A stretch of DNA of 64,000 bases from Talinum fruticosum (GCA_021018815.1 JAITYX010000102.1:1178001-1242000); one strand, 5' to 3'; shown: positions 1 to 12,379, counted from the stretch's first letter. Notes: generated by a model not told the origin, from the sequence alone. Translations and numbers: made by a program.

Positions 1-830
1 GCGAGCTTCCAACAAATATTACGAACTCCATGAACAAATCGGACACAACACTACGAGTGTCGCGCGTTAAAGAAGGCGCTTAGGGAGTTGGCGGATAACG
101 GGCAAATTGATCCTTTTCTCAAAAAGGTACTCATGGAGCACAAGGAGGTTCTTCAAGGCAGGGATATGAGCACTATGATGATGATGATGCTACTAAGATT
201 GTAGCCACCATCGGCTGGAGGATTTTGCGGGGGCACGACCCTCTCTTCCTGGAAGGCTCACCTCGGGAGCGCTCAACAAGTCCCGATCACCGGCCAGCCT
301 CCACCTGTGAAGGTGCCCACGGTGACCTTCGGAGAACAAGATTTGAAAGGCATGGTCGCCCCACATGAGGATCCTTTGGTTATCACACTCGAATATTTTG
401 GACGCCATAGTCCGCGAGGTCCTTATCGACACGGGGAGCTTGGTAGATGTCATCACCATGGAATGCTTAAGTCAGCTGAAGTATACCCCTCATAATTTTA
501 TTTCCCTTATCAATTCCGTCATCGGATTCGGAGGGTAGACGATACACCCCATAGGCATGATCCGCCTACCAATCATGGTTGGAGAGAAGGTCGAGCATCG
601 AAACATCGAAGTGAAATTCCTAGTGATTGACATCCCTATAATGTCATCATTAGACGTCCCACCCTCAACCGGATCAAAGCGGTCGTCGCTCCATACCTTC
701 TCCTCATGAAGTATGAGCTTGATGATGGATCCGTAGGTGAGATCTATGGAGACCAAAAGACCGCACGTGAGTGCTATGTGGTGAGCCTTCGACCTTTAAT
801 GGAGAAGCGAAAGAGGAGGGGAAGACTCAA
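1..830 (+). pseudogene. Ty3/gypsy (Tat-like) gag 3' end and aspartic protease, decayed
   Basis: Remnant of a retrotransposon polyprotein read on the plus strand across several frames. Positions 2-150 encode a typical gag tail: a YYELHEQIGH segment, then KKALRELADNGQID about 20 residues on. The frame breaks at about position 52. The retroviral-type aspartic protease follows: VLIDTGSLVDVI, with catalytic DTGS at 428-439, then a flap-side IGFGG near 520. A further block (RPTLNRIKAVVAPYLLLMKY, about 655-715, and GEIYGDQKTARECYVVSLRP after it) matches the region after protease in plant Tat-lineage polyproteins. No reverse transcriptase follows, so the copy is deleted or non-autonomous. The gag start lies outside the window. 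Family call is from motif recognition; lineage is less certain than superfamily. Confidence 0.8.
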
Positions 831-2619
831 AATGATCACAAGGGCAACAAGCTAAAGGCGGAGCCCCAACCAAAGTCTCCGAGATGATAATGGTGTACTT
901 TACCACCATAGAAGATCATGTCAAGGTCCGGCTTGCGCCTCCCAAAGACATCGAACTCATGAGATAGTGGTGCTTATATAAATAGTTCAAGCTCATTGTC
1001 CGGCGTGTGGGCCTTTCTTTAAAGACCAACCAAACCTCGGTCCCAGAGATTTTGTAAAGGAATCACCCACGAATGACACGACTTTTCCGAAAGCGCTCAA
1101 CGGGGCACACATTCCTCTTTTACGTATGGACTTCAATCTTTTATTAATACAACGAGCAAGCTTTCCGCATCTTTACATCTCACACTTTACTTTAGGACGG
1201 TCTTGGGGGCACGAATAGGGGCTAATATGAACCCCTAGAGCGTCTAAGCCCTCGGTTCCTTTTGTTGTATTTTCTTAACTTTGTCAAAGTTAGAAGAAGG
1301 AGGGGCTAATATGACCCCCTAAGGTAGCTACGTTGCTAGTTTCTTTCGTTGTATGTTTTTCATTGCGCCGATTTTGGGGGCAACACCGGGGCTAATACAA
1401 TCCCCTAGGACGGCCAAGTTGTAAAACTCAAAGAAGACCCAACTATGATGAAAGGTGATCATGTACCCCAAGGGGCAAGAAAGCAAAAATCGGCAACAAT
1501 AAAAAGAAGTAACGAGGCAAGTAAGCATTGAGTAAGCGTCCAACAAGCATAAATCAAGGATGAGTTGAAGATAAAAGTTCAAACAAAACGAATCTAAAGT
1601 AGCAAAGTATCAAGTCATATGGCACGTAGGACATCAAAAATAACTCATATCCCACGAAGAGTCATGGAAAGGGGCCAATCCTCGGAGCCATCTTTGAGAT
1701 CCTCGTCAACACCATCATCCTCGGGGATTTCCCCCTCCTCCGGTGCTTCCTTCTCAAGGATGGACACAGCCGGAGAGCTTGACTCCAAAGTGAGACCTTC
1801 AAAGTGAGACCTAGGCGTAAGACAAGTAAATGCCAAACATGAAGAGATCGACTATGGTTTTCGGATGCGTACATTCATCAAAAGAAGGCCTTTTGGACGA
1901 AAAATATTGAGCGTACGCGACTCGATAAGCAAAGACCCCATAAGATCATAAAGGATCCCTAAGAGACATCACTTAAGCTCTCGAGTCACCAAAAAAAGCG
2001 CAAGGTCAACGCCTTTAAAGAACACTTTTGTTACGCAAGAAACTACTCCAACGCTATAAGGTTCAATCTACGACTTCTTATCTTCGGATTCCAGCAAAGG
2101 TCAATCGGGTGCCCACATTTTTCTCAAAAATGAAGGGAGCGATGGTTCGTAAATTGAACACGAAGAAGATTTTTGGCCGTCAAGGTGCACGGTCATTATT
2201 ATAGCCCAACGCTAAACGTCGTTTGATGACATCAAGCTCGGAGGCAAACGAGAAGCTAACGAAAGCCTCCAACATAAAATTGCGACTTGGGCACAATCGG
2301 AGGCACTCTACGAAGGCCCATACTAAAGAGTTGATATATTTGAGGTCAACGTGGAGTCAACACGAGCTCACCAAAAAGGGGTTTGATTTTACTTGATCAT
2401 AAAACGCCTAATATGTTTCGACTAACGGAGCCGGGGCCATCGCATTTCCGCTACGAATTAAGTTGATATTTTCCGTCCGAAGGAGCCTACAATTTCTTCG
2501 TTCTAAAATCGAGGTTGGTATTTTTCCGTCCCCTTCGAAAATTTTTGCGCATAAAATTGGTTGGGAATGGTTCCCCAAAAAAGTATGCCAACTTAAAAAC
2601 AAAAAGAGTCGGGAGCTAG
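831..2619. other. Non-coding element interior with weak ~85-bp repeats
   Basis: No coding signal survives here beyond scattered codons. At 1205-1415 a unit containing GGGGCTAATATGA followed by CCCCT recurs three times (starts 1218, 1302, 1388; spacing 84-86). Each unit can pair GGGG with CCCC as a short hairpin. The stretch is probably the untranslated interior of the Tat-like element to its left. Short open frames here look accidental. Confidence 0.5.
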
Positions 2620-3066
2620 GGGCTGCCCGAGGACTCGGCCTTAGGGGTCGGTCCAGGGGACTCGGCCCGGGGTCCGCGAGAGGGGGTGTGAGGGGTCGTC
2701 CGGACCAGGGGTGGGCTTCCGCGAGGGGTCTACGGGGGCCGCCCCGGGACTCGGCCTCGGGGTCGGTCCCGAGAATCGGCCTCGGGGGTCGGTCGTCGGG
2801 GAGGGTCCGCAAGAGGGAGGGCGTGAGGGTTCGTTTGCGTCGGAAGGGGTGTCGGCGAGGGGTCGGCCTGGGGGAGGGTTGCAAGGGGTCGGCCTCGCGG
2901 GGGCTAAGCCGAGGGGTCGGCCTCGCGGGGGCCGAGGGGTCGGCCTCGCGGAGGCCGAGGCGTCGGCCTCGCCGGGGAGGTGTCGAAGGGTCAGCCTCGG
3001 CAGAGGGGGAGGGGTCGGCCACGGGGTCGGCCTCGGGGGTCGACCGGGGGTCGTTTGAGCGCGGGG
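2620..3066. repeat. G-rich degenerate minisatellite (GGGGTCGGCCTCG-type)
   Basis: About 450 bases of extreme strand asymmetry in an otherwise AT-rich window. Variants of GGGGTCGGCCTCG recur many times at short, irregular spacing, clearest at 2740-3045. Long open frames exist on both strands (about 200 codons) but encode only Arg/Gly or Pro/Arg repeats and follow from the lack of T-rich stop codons. I treat them as non-coding. The G runs of 3-5 on the plus strand could fold as G-quadruplexes. Confidence 0.75.
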
Positions 3067-3370
3067 AGTAGCGGGGGAGTGTGTTGGTGTTTATTCGGAG
3101 GTAGCATAATTATTTAGGGTGGAGTTGTAACCTCTTAAAAATTGAAAATTGCGTAACTTCGAAAAATATTTCCGCAACGAAGCATATGATTTTGGAGCCA
3201 AAACGTCTCTTGACATCAAGCAACGACTTAGACTTCGGGAGCTAATAAGTCACATTTGCACCTCCACAAGGGGACATCCTTCGAAATTACTGAAAGCGAT
3301 AACTTAGCCTTCGGGAGCTAAAAATCGTACGCCTAATTTCATAAAAGGAACACCCCTTACAGGACACACA

Positions 3371-4040
3371 ATCATGCACTTCTAAGCCTACGGGAGCTGG
3401 AAGGTCGCTTAAAGACCCATGTCCGCATGGGCACTTGCACTCCTAACTTAAGGTTAGGGGTCCCGCTCTCCGTGGGATGTTCCTTAGCGAGAATCATGCA
3501 CTTCTAAGCCTACGGGAGCTGGAAGGTCGCGTAAAGACCCATGTCCGCATGGGCACTCGCACTCCTAACTTAAGGTTAGGGGGTCCATGGGATGTTCTCT
3601 AGCGAGAATCATGCACTTCTAAGCCTACGGGAGCTGGAAGGTCGCGTAAAGACCCATGTCCGCATGGGCACTCGCACTCCTAACTTAAGGATAGGGGTCG
3701 CGCCCTCCGTGGGATGTTCCTTAGTGAGAATCATGCATTTATAAGCCTACGAGAGATGGAAGGTTGCATAAAGACCCATGTCCGCATGGGCACTCGCACT
3801 CGTAACTTAAGGTTAGGGGTCGCGCTCTCAGTGGGATGTTCCCTAGCGAGAATCCTGCACTTCTAAGCCTACGGGAGCTGGAAACTCACGCAAATACCCA
3901 TGTCCGCATGGGCACTCGCACTCCTAACTTAAGGTTAGGGGTCGCACTCTCCGTGGGATGTTCCCTAGCGAGATACTTACGATCATGTATTTTTAAGCCT
4001 CCGGGAGCTAAAAGGTTGCGTAAAAGACCCATGGCAACGT
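3371..4040 (+). repeat. 122-bp tandem array, about 5.5 copies
   Basis: Units begin near ATCATGCACTTCTAAGCC at 3371, 3493, 3608, 3730, 3852 and 3982, with spacing 122, 115, 122, 122 and 130. The 115-bp unit lacks a few bases before GGGATGTT. Each unit contains AGCCTACGGGAGCTGG, the self-complementary CCCATGTCCGCATGGG, and CCTAACTTAAGGTTAGG. The last copy is diverged and partial. Weaker relatives of the GGGAGCTA motif occur at 3230-3320. No coding role is apparent. Tandem arrays like this are common in untranslated parts of Tat-lineage elements, which fits the protease remnant upstream. Confidence 0.9.
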
Positions 4041-4097
4041 TACGGTGGGCAAACTCATTTTCTTCGAATCCGAGGCACATAGGGGCTGGGACGCCTT

Positions 4098-4230
4098 GAG
4101 GATCCTAGAAGAATTGCGGGAGGACTCATCCTCCCTGCAAGAGCCCTAGAAGGATCACGAGAGGACTCATCCTCCTCGGAAGAGCCCCGAAGAGGATCAC
4201 AAGAGAACTCATCCTCCCCACAAGACTCCT
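4098..4230 (+). repeat. 41-42-bp tandem repeat, three copies
   Basis: The motif GGACTCATCCTCC recurs at 4122, 4163 and (as GAACTCATCCTCC) 4205, each followed by AAGAGCCC-like sequence and AGGATCAC. It lies directly downstream of the 122-bp array. Confidence 0.8.
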
Positions 4231-4934
4231 TTTTAGCCCCAAGGGGCTAAGTAAAAATCTTTCACCACAAACAAAGTGTCAACAAAGGGATAGGAAAGCG
4301 AAGAAAAGCTAACAAAGTGAGCTTCATTCATTCATTCATTCATTGAGACAAAGCGTGCAACGCACCATTACAAGAGAAATAAAAGCATCTAAAGTTCAAA
4401 ATACTACGCTACAATGCTACGGTTACACCACGACGCTATAGTTACACTACTCGGACGGAAGGAGAGCCATGGCTACCACCTCACTTCTCCTTCGGAAGGT
4501 TCCTCTTCTTCTCCGCATAGAGGCTACTCCCCTTTACCTTGGGCAAGTCCCTCCGGCCTTGAGAGAAGTAGGTAGAAGGGCCATCCACCACTCGCCACTT
4601 TCCATAGGAAGATTACAAGACGAGCCAACACTCGAGCGGCCCCTCTGCCATCGCGTCGCTTGCTGAAAAGCTCGGGTTAGTTGCACTGAAGCTCAATGAT
4701 ACGATCGTGGTTACATTCCACCTAAGCCTCAAGTGTATCCCACTCGGAACGGATTGTGCCTTGAAGCAACTTACCATACTCCTTACCATCATTTATCAAC
4801 CCCAGCTTCCAAGCATCGTCAATGAGAAGCTGGTAGAATGCCTCCACGATAAAGGATGGTCGGCAATGCTCAATCGCTGTTTGCTCCACATTCCACCTAC
4901 CTACCTCGGGAGGCATGCGGGCGAACGTGAGGGG
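4231..4934. other. Unassigned spacer with (CATT)5
   Basis: A perfect CATT x5 microsatellite lies at 4325-4344. The rest has only short open frames without recognisable protein features. It is probably the 3' untranslated part of the Tat-like element next to its LTR. Confidence 0.4.
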
Positions 4935-5520
4935 CTAAATGATTCGGGTATTTCCCGGACAGGTCCAGCTCACCCACCACGTCACTAGCCAACTGTGTCT
5001 AATCAGTCGAGATAAGGGAGATATCGGCCTAATCCAACCCTTAACGGGCCAGGTAAAAACCCAAAGCCCACTAGGGCTAGGGTTTCCCTAAACCATGATA
5101 ATTTACTATTTTATTCCTTTAAAATCTCCTATAAATACACATCATTTACCAACCCCAAAGGAACATGTTCACATTCCACAAATCTCGTATTTCTCATAAT
5201 CTCCCAAGTTTCTAAGCTATCAAGCTCCCAAGCTCTCAACGTTCATCAACATTCATCAACATTCATCCCAAGAACTTCCATCTTTGGAAAACTTCTCGAC
5301 TCCCAAGGAATCCCCCTACGCACATCGAGGAAGATTTTTCGATCTTTTCAATCAAGTCAAACACTAACTTGAGCGTCGGAGGGCGTTCCCGGGATCCACC
5401 ACCCGGGCTTCGCCTTTTGCGGGTTAAAGCGGTCGCCACGCAGAATCGGATCGATCGTGCGACGTCCTCGGAACCGGAGCGGTAAATCCTTCCTCTCTCA
5501 TAATCATCATCCACATCATC
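4935..5520 (+). repeat. LTR-like promoter region with TATA box
   Basis: A TATAAATA box at 5130-5137 follows the sequence GGGCTAGGGTTTCCC. Downstream is a CT-rich leader-like stretch with ATTCATCAACATTCATC direct repeats (about 5240-5270). This composition and order fit a plant gypsy LTR (U3-TATA-R-U5). I could not fix the LTR ends: no second copy and no target duplication is visible. Strand is given by the TATA orientation. Confidence 0.45.
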
Positions 5521-6654
5521 AACTTGGTTTTCTTCGGAAACAACATATATATCCTAGAACTTAATAAAATCATGAACGCTCAACCCATTAAAACCTAGAG
5601 AAAATTGGGTTTACTTGGTACCCATTTAACCGAACAATTTGCATGGCTAATGTGTCGGCCTTGACCCATCACAATTTTGTAAATGTGTTTTCCCTAGAAC
5701 CTAACATAGTCCATCACTAGCTTCAAATTAACCTACAGACCCAGGTTATCACATATACTGTACTTTGTTTTAATTTTCTAAAATTTATCCCCTATTTTCA
5801 TGGTCTTTCCAAAAACTTAGATGTCCTTCCTCAAATATGCCTGATTTCATGGTATAAGTGTTGATTGCCCACACTTAAAACTGAGGATAAGTTAAATGAG
5901 AAAAAAATATAACATTAACTAGGAAAGTGTAAGCAACTAATTTTGCTAATGTTAAAATATAATGTATGTCATATAAAGTTATAGTTTTTATATATTATTT
6001 TTCATATTGTCTCAATTTTGAATATAGCACTTCAATTATTAACCTTACGATTTATCTTGTTGACATCAATTGTATAAATAATAATTTTTTTTTATTTTAT
6101 GCATTTTGCATTAAGTGGCTTATATGCAGAATTTATATTTCCTTTTTTTTATTTTAAAAAAAGGTGTATATATTGATGTAGATAAGATTCAAACTTAAAT
6201 TTGACAATAATTTTTAAGATTTTATGAGTTGAGCTAACTGAAATCCACATAAAAATCTTGATATTTTTCTCTGATAATAAAGTTAAATGAAGAAAGTGTG
6301 TTGTTGGCTTGTTGCACTTTGCAATGATGACATCTAGCTTTACAAATTTTAATGATGATATAGAAGGGTAGTTCGCAATTACTACATCTGAGTTCTTCGT
6401 TATTAATTTTTTAGATCTGGAGCTTTTCGAGTTAATTTTTCCCATCCTTGTAATATTAGGAGGATATTTAGCTACTATATAGATTAATGGATATGTTTTC
6501 CATTTGCACTTTTACCCACCATTCTATGTAAGTTCTCAAATGATCTCTAAATTGTAATAAAGTTTCTTTTTGAGAAATTGATAAGATTAACTTCTTATGA
6601 TGATTTTGCTGGTATTAGTTGACATAATTCACTATTTATATCATAAATATTATA
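5521..6654. other. AT-rich unassigned DNA
   Basis: Strongly AT-rich with T runs and no coding, RNA or repeat structure that I recognise. Short open frames near 5966-6445 have no recognisable features. Confidence 0.4.
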
Positions 6655-7460
6655 TTTTCTGTGTTTATAGACCCACTATATTTAACAACATAATAAAACC
6701 TAATTAGAGAGTATTGACCATCACTTAAACTTAGTTGGCTTTGTATCCTGGTGTTTCTCTAGTTTCCAATATACAAAGATTGTTAATCTCAACTACACCT
6801 CCCTTAGATCAGGCATGACACCAATCCATTTTATTTATTGCTCAACCTCTCCTCATATGGATGATATAGGATACATAGGGTGACTTAGTGGTTACAGTAC
6901 ATATATTGTTACATGCCTGAAATATGTACTAACATATCTCCTTATATAGATTAGATATTTTAGGCATCTCGTAATAGTGTATATACTGTAGCCACTAGGC
7001 TATGTATCCTATATCCTCTATATAAGGAGAGGCAGCGCATTGTGAGGTGCATAATCGTGCATAATTGAGCATAAGAGAAGTCGAAGTTCTCCATTTCTCT
7101 ATCAGCAAGCATCTCTGATGATTTTAGCTTAAGTCTTGCTTCAATCTTTTCACTATAATATTTCCACTTTCAAGCTTTCAATAAAAGAAGTTTCCTAGTA
7201 GAAAATATTATTTAATCAATAGATATTATAATTCTTGATTAAAGACCTATTATCCTTTAAAATATATAATTTTAATTAGTGACTATGGTCCGAGGTAGGA
7301 AATGAAACAAATTTGTGCTATGTCTGATATGAGGGAGGTGAGGTTGAGATTAACAATCTTTGTAAATTGAAAGTTATAGAAACAACAGGGTTCGAAGGCA
7401 ATTAGTTTATGTAACACTCAAAATTCTCTAGTTAAATTTTATTTATGATGTAAGTAGTAT
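6655..7460. repeat. Large imperfect inverted repeat (fold-back)
   Basis: The left arm, about 6690-6925, pairs with a right arm of about 6955-7450. Clear paired blocks: ATACAAAGATTGTTAATCTC (6771-6790) with GAGATTAACAATCTTTGTA near 7343, and CCTCTCC...GGATATAGGATACAT on both sides of a centre near 6940. The right arm has about 250 extra bases (7045-7310) with a TATATAAGGAGAGG box, a CT-rich leader and AATAAA. That resembles an LTR R-U5 region. It may be two LTR-derived pieces in opposite orientation, or one fold-back element. Confidence 0.6.
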
Positions 7461-8693
7461 ATTATGATAACTAGTACTAGTAACGTCATTAATAAGAATT
7501 TAACCGCGTCAATTTTTCAAAAAGATGTTTTGTTACAATTTAGGGGTCATTCAAAAACTTTCATAAAAAACTTGTGGGTTGAAAGTGCAAAAAAAAAAAA
7601 AAAAGTCCATTAATCTATAGGGTAGTTAAATATGATATTATTAAGAGGGTGGTAAAAATGAACTCAAAAACCTCAAGGTGTAAAAAATTATACTGAATAA
7701 TTCAAGGGTTGTAAATGCGAACAACAATTGTATTAGGCAGTTAAAATAAAATGGATATCAAATATAAGGAAGTGTTACTTCATCAACATATTTACACATC
7801 ATCTAACATATAACAAAAATTAGTCAATGATATCTCAACTGTTGATGCATGACATAAGAATTTTTCAGCTTTTTATAAGAATTTTGCTGAATTACTTTAT
7901 TATATTTTCTATATATTGTTTACATCATTTCGTTATGTTTTTATATTTATTTTTAAATTTTTTACTTTAATGAAGCATAGTTATGCTTTTTAACATAAAA
8001 ATGTCTTCTATCCCAAAAAAAAATAAAAATAAAAGAAGAGTCCTAAAAATTTATTATATTAAAACATGAGGTACCTCATAATCATTTTTATAAATTAGGG
8101 TCTTAAAAAATAATTGCACAAAAAATAGAGGTACCATTAAATAATTTTTTGAACATATAATTATTGTACATGTTGATATATAATCAAGTCATATTTGATC
8201 CACTAATAAGTGTTATTTTATCTTAGATTTATTTTGATTTTATATTAAAAATATTGTATTTAAAATTTTAATTTTATTATTATTTTTGGACGGAATTGAA
8301 TCGGTTTTTGCTCGGTCTGTCTCGAACATTTGCCCAAGATATGGAGCATACTATCTATAGAAGTTAGCGGCGATTACGATATAACAACAGCCATTTTGTC
8401 AAAGAATAAGAATTTGGTATTTTTCGAGTTAAACTACGAAGATGTCCACAGTACAAGCAGCTCATAATTAAAGTCAAAATCTTAATTGCTTTTAGACTTG
8501 CATTAAACTGCGACATCTCAACTTTCTATCCTCACTCTTGAGTTGCGAAGAGATTTGAAAAGTACATACCAACCAACTATAAACTCATAATGTGGAACAA
8601 GCATGATTATTTTATACGTTGTAGTTGGAAACATACCACATGTTCTAGTATGTCATGCAAAGAGTTGGGAGAACTTGTTCCATCGATGCACAT

Positions 8694-8697
<4 letters not shown>
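7461..8697. other. AT-rich unassigned DNA
   Basis: No gene-like or repeat structure apart from an A run (about 7589-7605). The stretch 8270-8690 is less AT-rich but not recognised. Confidence 0.4.

Positions 8698-8775
<78 letters not shown>
8698..8775 (+). repeat. (TTA)26 microsatellite
   Basis: Seventy-eight bases of uninterrupted TTA repeats. Open frames spanning it (poly-Leu on plus, poly-Asn on minus) are artefacts of the repeat. Confidence 0.98.
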
Positions 8776-8778
<3 letters not shown>

Positions 8779-8900
8779 AATCTGAATCCTGTGTTATACA
8801 TATGGAGTAATATAATATATTTTAAGAAGTTATGAATGAAGAAAGTAAACATTTAACAACTACATTTATAAATGAAATTAATGATCGAAAATGCTACAAT

Positions 8901-9960
8901 CACTATAAAAAATATGGTATGCTTTTACCCTTATTTAATCGCACATGACTAAGTGTGGTAGAAAAATAAGCGTAAATGAGTTTCCGAAATCATCTCCACA
9001 CATAATAAGTGTAGAAAAATATAACCACTCTTATAAGAGTGGTAATAACCTATAAAGGTATGTTCATGTATATTAAGAGTGGTGATTTACATCTCTTGAA
9101 AAGGAGTTATTTAGCACAGATAATAAGTGTGATAGTTGTTTAAAGATAATTAAAATACATGGAAAGAAATTTTTTTTTCGAGTTGGACAATTTCGATAAT
9201 CAAATAAGTCAAATACTAAATACACAATCAAAAGGAATTTTTCAAAAATTAATTAAAAATAATTTTTGTAAAAATTAAACACATATAGAAACAATTTTAT
9301 GTGATTTTTTGATTTCCCTCTTTTCTATAGCATAATGCCCAATATATTGGAAAAATCAAAATAAGAAATAAACCTCAAACCCTAATATCGTTTTCTCTCT
9401 TATTTCTCGATCAATCAGTAAATTTCACATGTGATCGCTCTATGCCTTTTTTTCTTAATATTGTTTAAAGAAAAAGTAAAATAAACCAAAATTGAAAAAA
9501 CTCACCTTAATGAACTAAACACTAATTTGAAGAACAACATATTTTTAATATAAAGGCGGATCCATGTTTGGGCAACCGGAGTCACCCGGCCCCGTCCTTT
9601 CGAGAGAAAAATATTGCATAAAGAGTAAAAAATATATATGTTAATTAACTCCAGTTAATTTCAAAAAGAATTTTGTAACTAAACTAATCGGATAACCTAA
9701 GTGTCTATATCAATGGTAACATGTTTGAGTCGCTTCAAATGCAAGTTGGTAATAGGAAGAAAAATGACTCACTTAAGGGATAATATGACTACAAATATAA
9801 GTGTGACGAGTGACACTCGCTTTATCCGGATATAAGCGTGGTCGAAGACGGCTCCCACCATACTTATTTAGTGTGCTGAATATTTCTCCACTCATACCCT
9901 ATCCACACTTAACATAAGTAGTGTGGTAAGACCTCGCCACACTAATACCCATGGCAAAAT
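8901..9960. mobile_element. Possible non-autonomous DNA transposon with AAGTGTGG subterminal repeats
   Basis: Short variants of TAAGTGTGGTA cluster at 8945-9140 (at least five) and again at 9795-9950 in both orientations. The repeat-free core between them is about 650 bp. Clustered short repeats at both ends are typical of CACTA-type elements, and the left edge starts CACTATAAAAAA. No matching right terminus or 3-bp duplication was found, so the limits and the class are tentative. No coding capacity is visible. Confidence 0.35.
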
Positions 9961-10217
9961 GCAATTTTAACTATGGATGTTTGCGTATTTTGAAAAGGAC
10001 ATAATAGACACAAAATTAGAAAGTAAGTGGAAAGATAGAGAAAATCATGATCCAAACAAACCAAATTACACAAATTTGCATATTAAAAATTAAAACCAGA
10101 AAATAAGTAGTTAAACTCACACCTCATAGCAATTCTCCTCTAATTGACCCGATCTCCGTTGATTCGATCACTTCTAGAACTTGAAGCCACTAATTAAAAA
10201 TTAGTTTAAAACCGATA
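9961..10217. other. Unassigned spacer
   Basis: Nothing recognisable. It includes a short self-complementary stretch (CTAATTAAAAATTAG, about 10191-10205) next to the LTR end. Confidence 0.3.
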
Positions 10218-11330
10218 TGAAGGTTTGCTCTTGCAGAGAATAAGTCACCCTAGAGGGGGTGAATATAGTGATGGAAGATTTTAAATAAAATCAAACTCCT
10301 TTTTGCACGTGAACTAAGCAAAAGCAGATTATAAGTCTAGATTGGGCTCATAAAGATAGACAAACAGAAATACGTGGATGGGGAGAAAACTACGGACGAG
10401 TGCTAATGCAAACACCAAGTCAAATCCACTAATTGAATCTTTAATTACAAAGGACTCGACTTTAACCAGAATTTCTCCCTTAGACAATTCTTTTACAAGT
10501 TTTTCCTAAACTCGGATGTTCCCTTATCTAATCTAATACTTCTTGACTGAGTTAACCCTTACAATCGGGGACAACCGAGTTAAGTTAGCCCTTATAGCTC
10601 AATCAAGGGACTTACAAAGAAAGTAAGAAAAGAATGTAAGTGATTACAAGACTTTCTTTACAACTTAGAAAGTAAAAATTATAGAGTTGGAGTTGTAAGT
10701 AGAAGATTGAGTAAGAATGCACTCGAGTAAGTGTTAAACAATATGTTTAGTATCAATATTCAAGTCTTGCAAATTGGCTTATATTTATAAGCACCCGAGC
10801 GGAATGACCGTTGAGTGATCCATGTACGTAAATGGTTAATCTCGTCTGCTGGTGTTTAACGATTAGATTAGGCTTGTTTAAATAACCTACAAAAGCAAAA
10901 TATATTGGTACTCAAAGTATAAACATACTTTGGTCCAAGATTAGGCACATATAATAATTAAATCAGAGTAATTAAGTACTTAATTATCTTTGGCCTAAAA
11001 GAGTGAAATTTTCTGAGTCTAATATTCATTAGGTTCGGATTCCATCTTGAGTCGATCCTTAAATGATCACGTTAGAAAGAGTAAAATATCGGGATACATG
11101 AACTTGATCCAACAAATAATTCTCCGGAAATAAACTCGACTTAAAACATAGAATTAACGTTGTAATTCATTTTAACTTGAAACAAGAAGTCAATGCTCGG
11201 AATAAATATGTTACGTAAATTATTTGTTCATGCGATAGTTCCGAGTGATGTCCGAGTGGGTCGAAGCACAATTATGAGAGATATGCAAGGACACTTATTT
11301 GAGTAATGTTCCTTTGTGTACTACTTCAAT
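10218..11330 (-). repeat. Ty1/copia LTR, minus orientation
   Basis: The reverse complement matches the copia LTRs at 54.3-55.7 kb and 57.8-59.3 kb. Shared landmarks are the terminal GAGCAAACCTTCA (minus-strand end at 10218), CACCCCCTCTAGGGTGACTTA, the GTAAGGGTTAACTCGG block, and the Tyr-rich ACTCGGA motifs further in. The primer site expected beyond 10218 (TGGTATCGAGCC) is not intact, so this is a solo or truncated LTR. The right end is set only by fading similarity; no duplication was found. Confidence 0.8.
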
Positions 11331-12379
11331 TTTTGTTTATTTCTTTAGTATTAAAAAATAAAAAAGTATAATTAATGCTTTTTTATCCGGTGTCCTAAAG
11401 GCACCATATATTAGCTTCGGAAAAATAATAGTATTGAATTTTTGAAAAACTGATGTAATGATTTTTTTTTCTTTAAAGGGGAATACTTAAATTTTGACTA
11501 TTTTTCTAAACTACTCCTCTATTTCAAATATTTGTCATCGTTAAATTATAATGAAATACCAAGAAAATACCAAATTTATGGTAAAAATTTATGTTAAAAG
11601 ACCAAGGTGGTTTAAGATTTCATTGAAAATGAAGCAAGTCAATGAGAAAAAGAGAGAGAAAAAATATAATAAAAATTTATTAATATATCATTAGAATTAT
11701 AAGATAAATATTAAAAAATTAAAAAATTAAAATAACATCTATTATCAAATGAAGGATTAATAAATATAAAAAGATTCATACAATAGTTAATTGCTTCCAT
11801 CTCGTAATTTAGAGTTAAATTAACATTTCCAACAGAAGACAGTTAAATATGAGAGCATAATCAATGGGACACCTCAACTTTTATTTCACGTATTTCAGGC
11901 CTCGTATTTTCAATACATTTTGGTTTTATAACTATTAACTTGCCCTTAATGCAACCCTTCCAAACGCACAGAAGCTCAGCGTTAATGTAACTGTCAAAAG
12001 TGATGAGTGTTCGGCTGGATCAAACGACATTTGAGGAGATTTTTTTAATCTTAAAAAATGAAAATTGGCCTTGACGCACGTCATGGTATTTGAATCGTCT
12101 CCTAATTTTGGTTGTTTTAATTCTCATGATTCGGTGGTTAAAAAAAATGCTTATGATTTGAAATAATAATGACGAGCTCAAATGGCCATGATTATCTATC
12201 ACAAGCACTGTTGGGAAATGTCCAAATTTTTTCCCTTTTTGTTTTCTTTTCCAATTTATTAAGGTGAAGTGCCATAAGGACGTCGAGAATGATCACCTAA
12301 AACCATGATACTGCACGCAAAAGCACATTAACATGATGCACTTGGCTTATTAAGTAACAGCAAAATTATACCTATCCAT
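11331..12379. other. AT-rich unassigned DNA
   Basis: No recognised gene or repeat. It could include interior sequence of the older minus-strand element whose LTR is at 22705-23398, but nothing in the sequence proves it. Confidence 0.3.

Noticed and set aside
2408..3071. Two ~200-codon open frames on opposite strands
   Set aside because: They only encode Arg/Gly or Pro/Arg repeats from the G-rich block; no domain and no codon structure.
3371..4040. CRISPR-like regular repeats
   Set aside because: Units are contiguous 122-bp tandem repeats without unique spacers, in a plant context.
8590..8852. Poly-Leu and poly-Asn open frames
   Set aside because: Direct translations of the (TTA)26 microsatellite.
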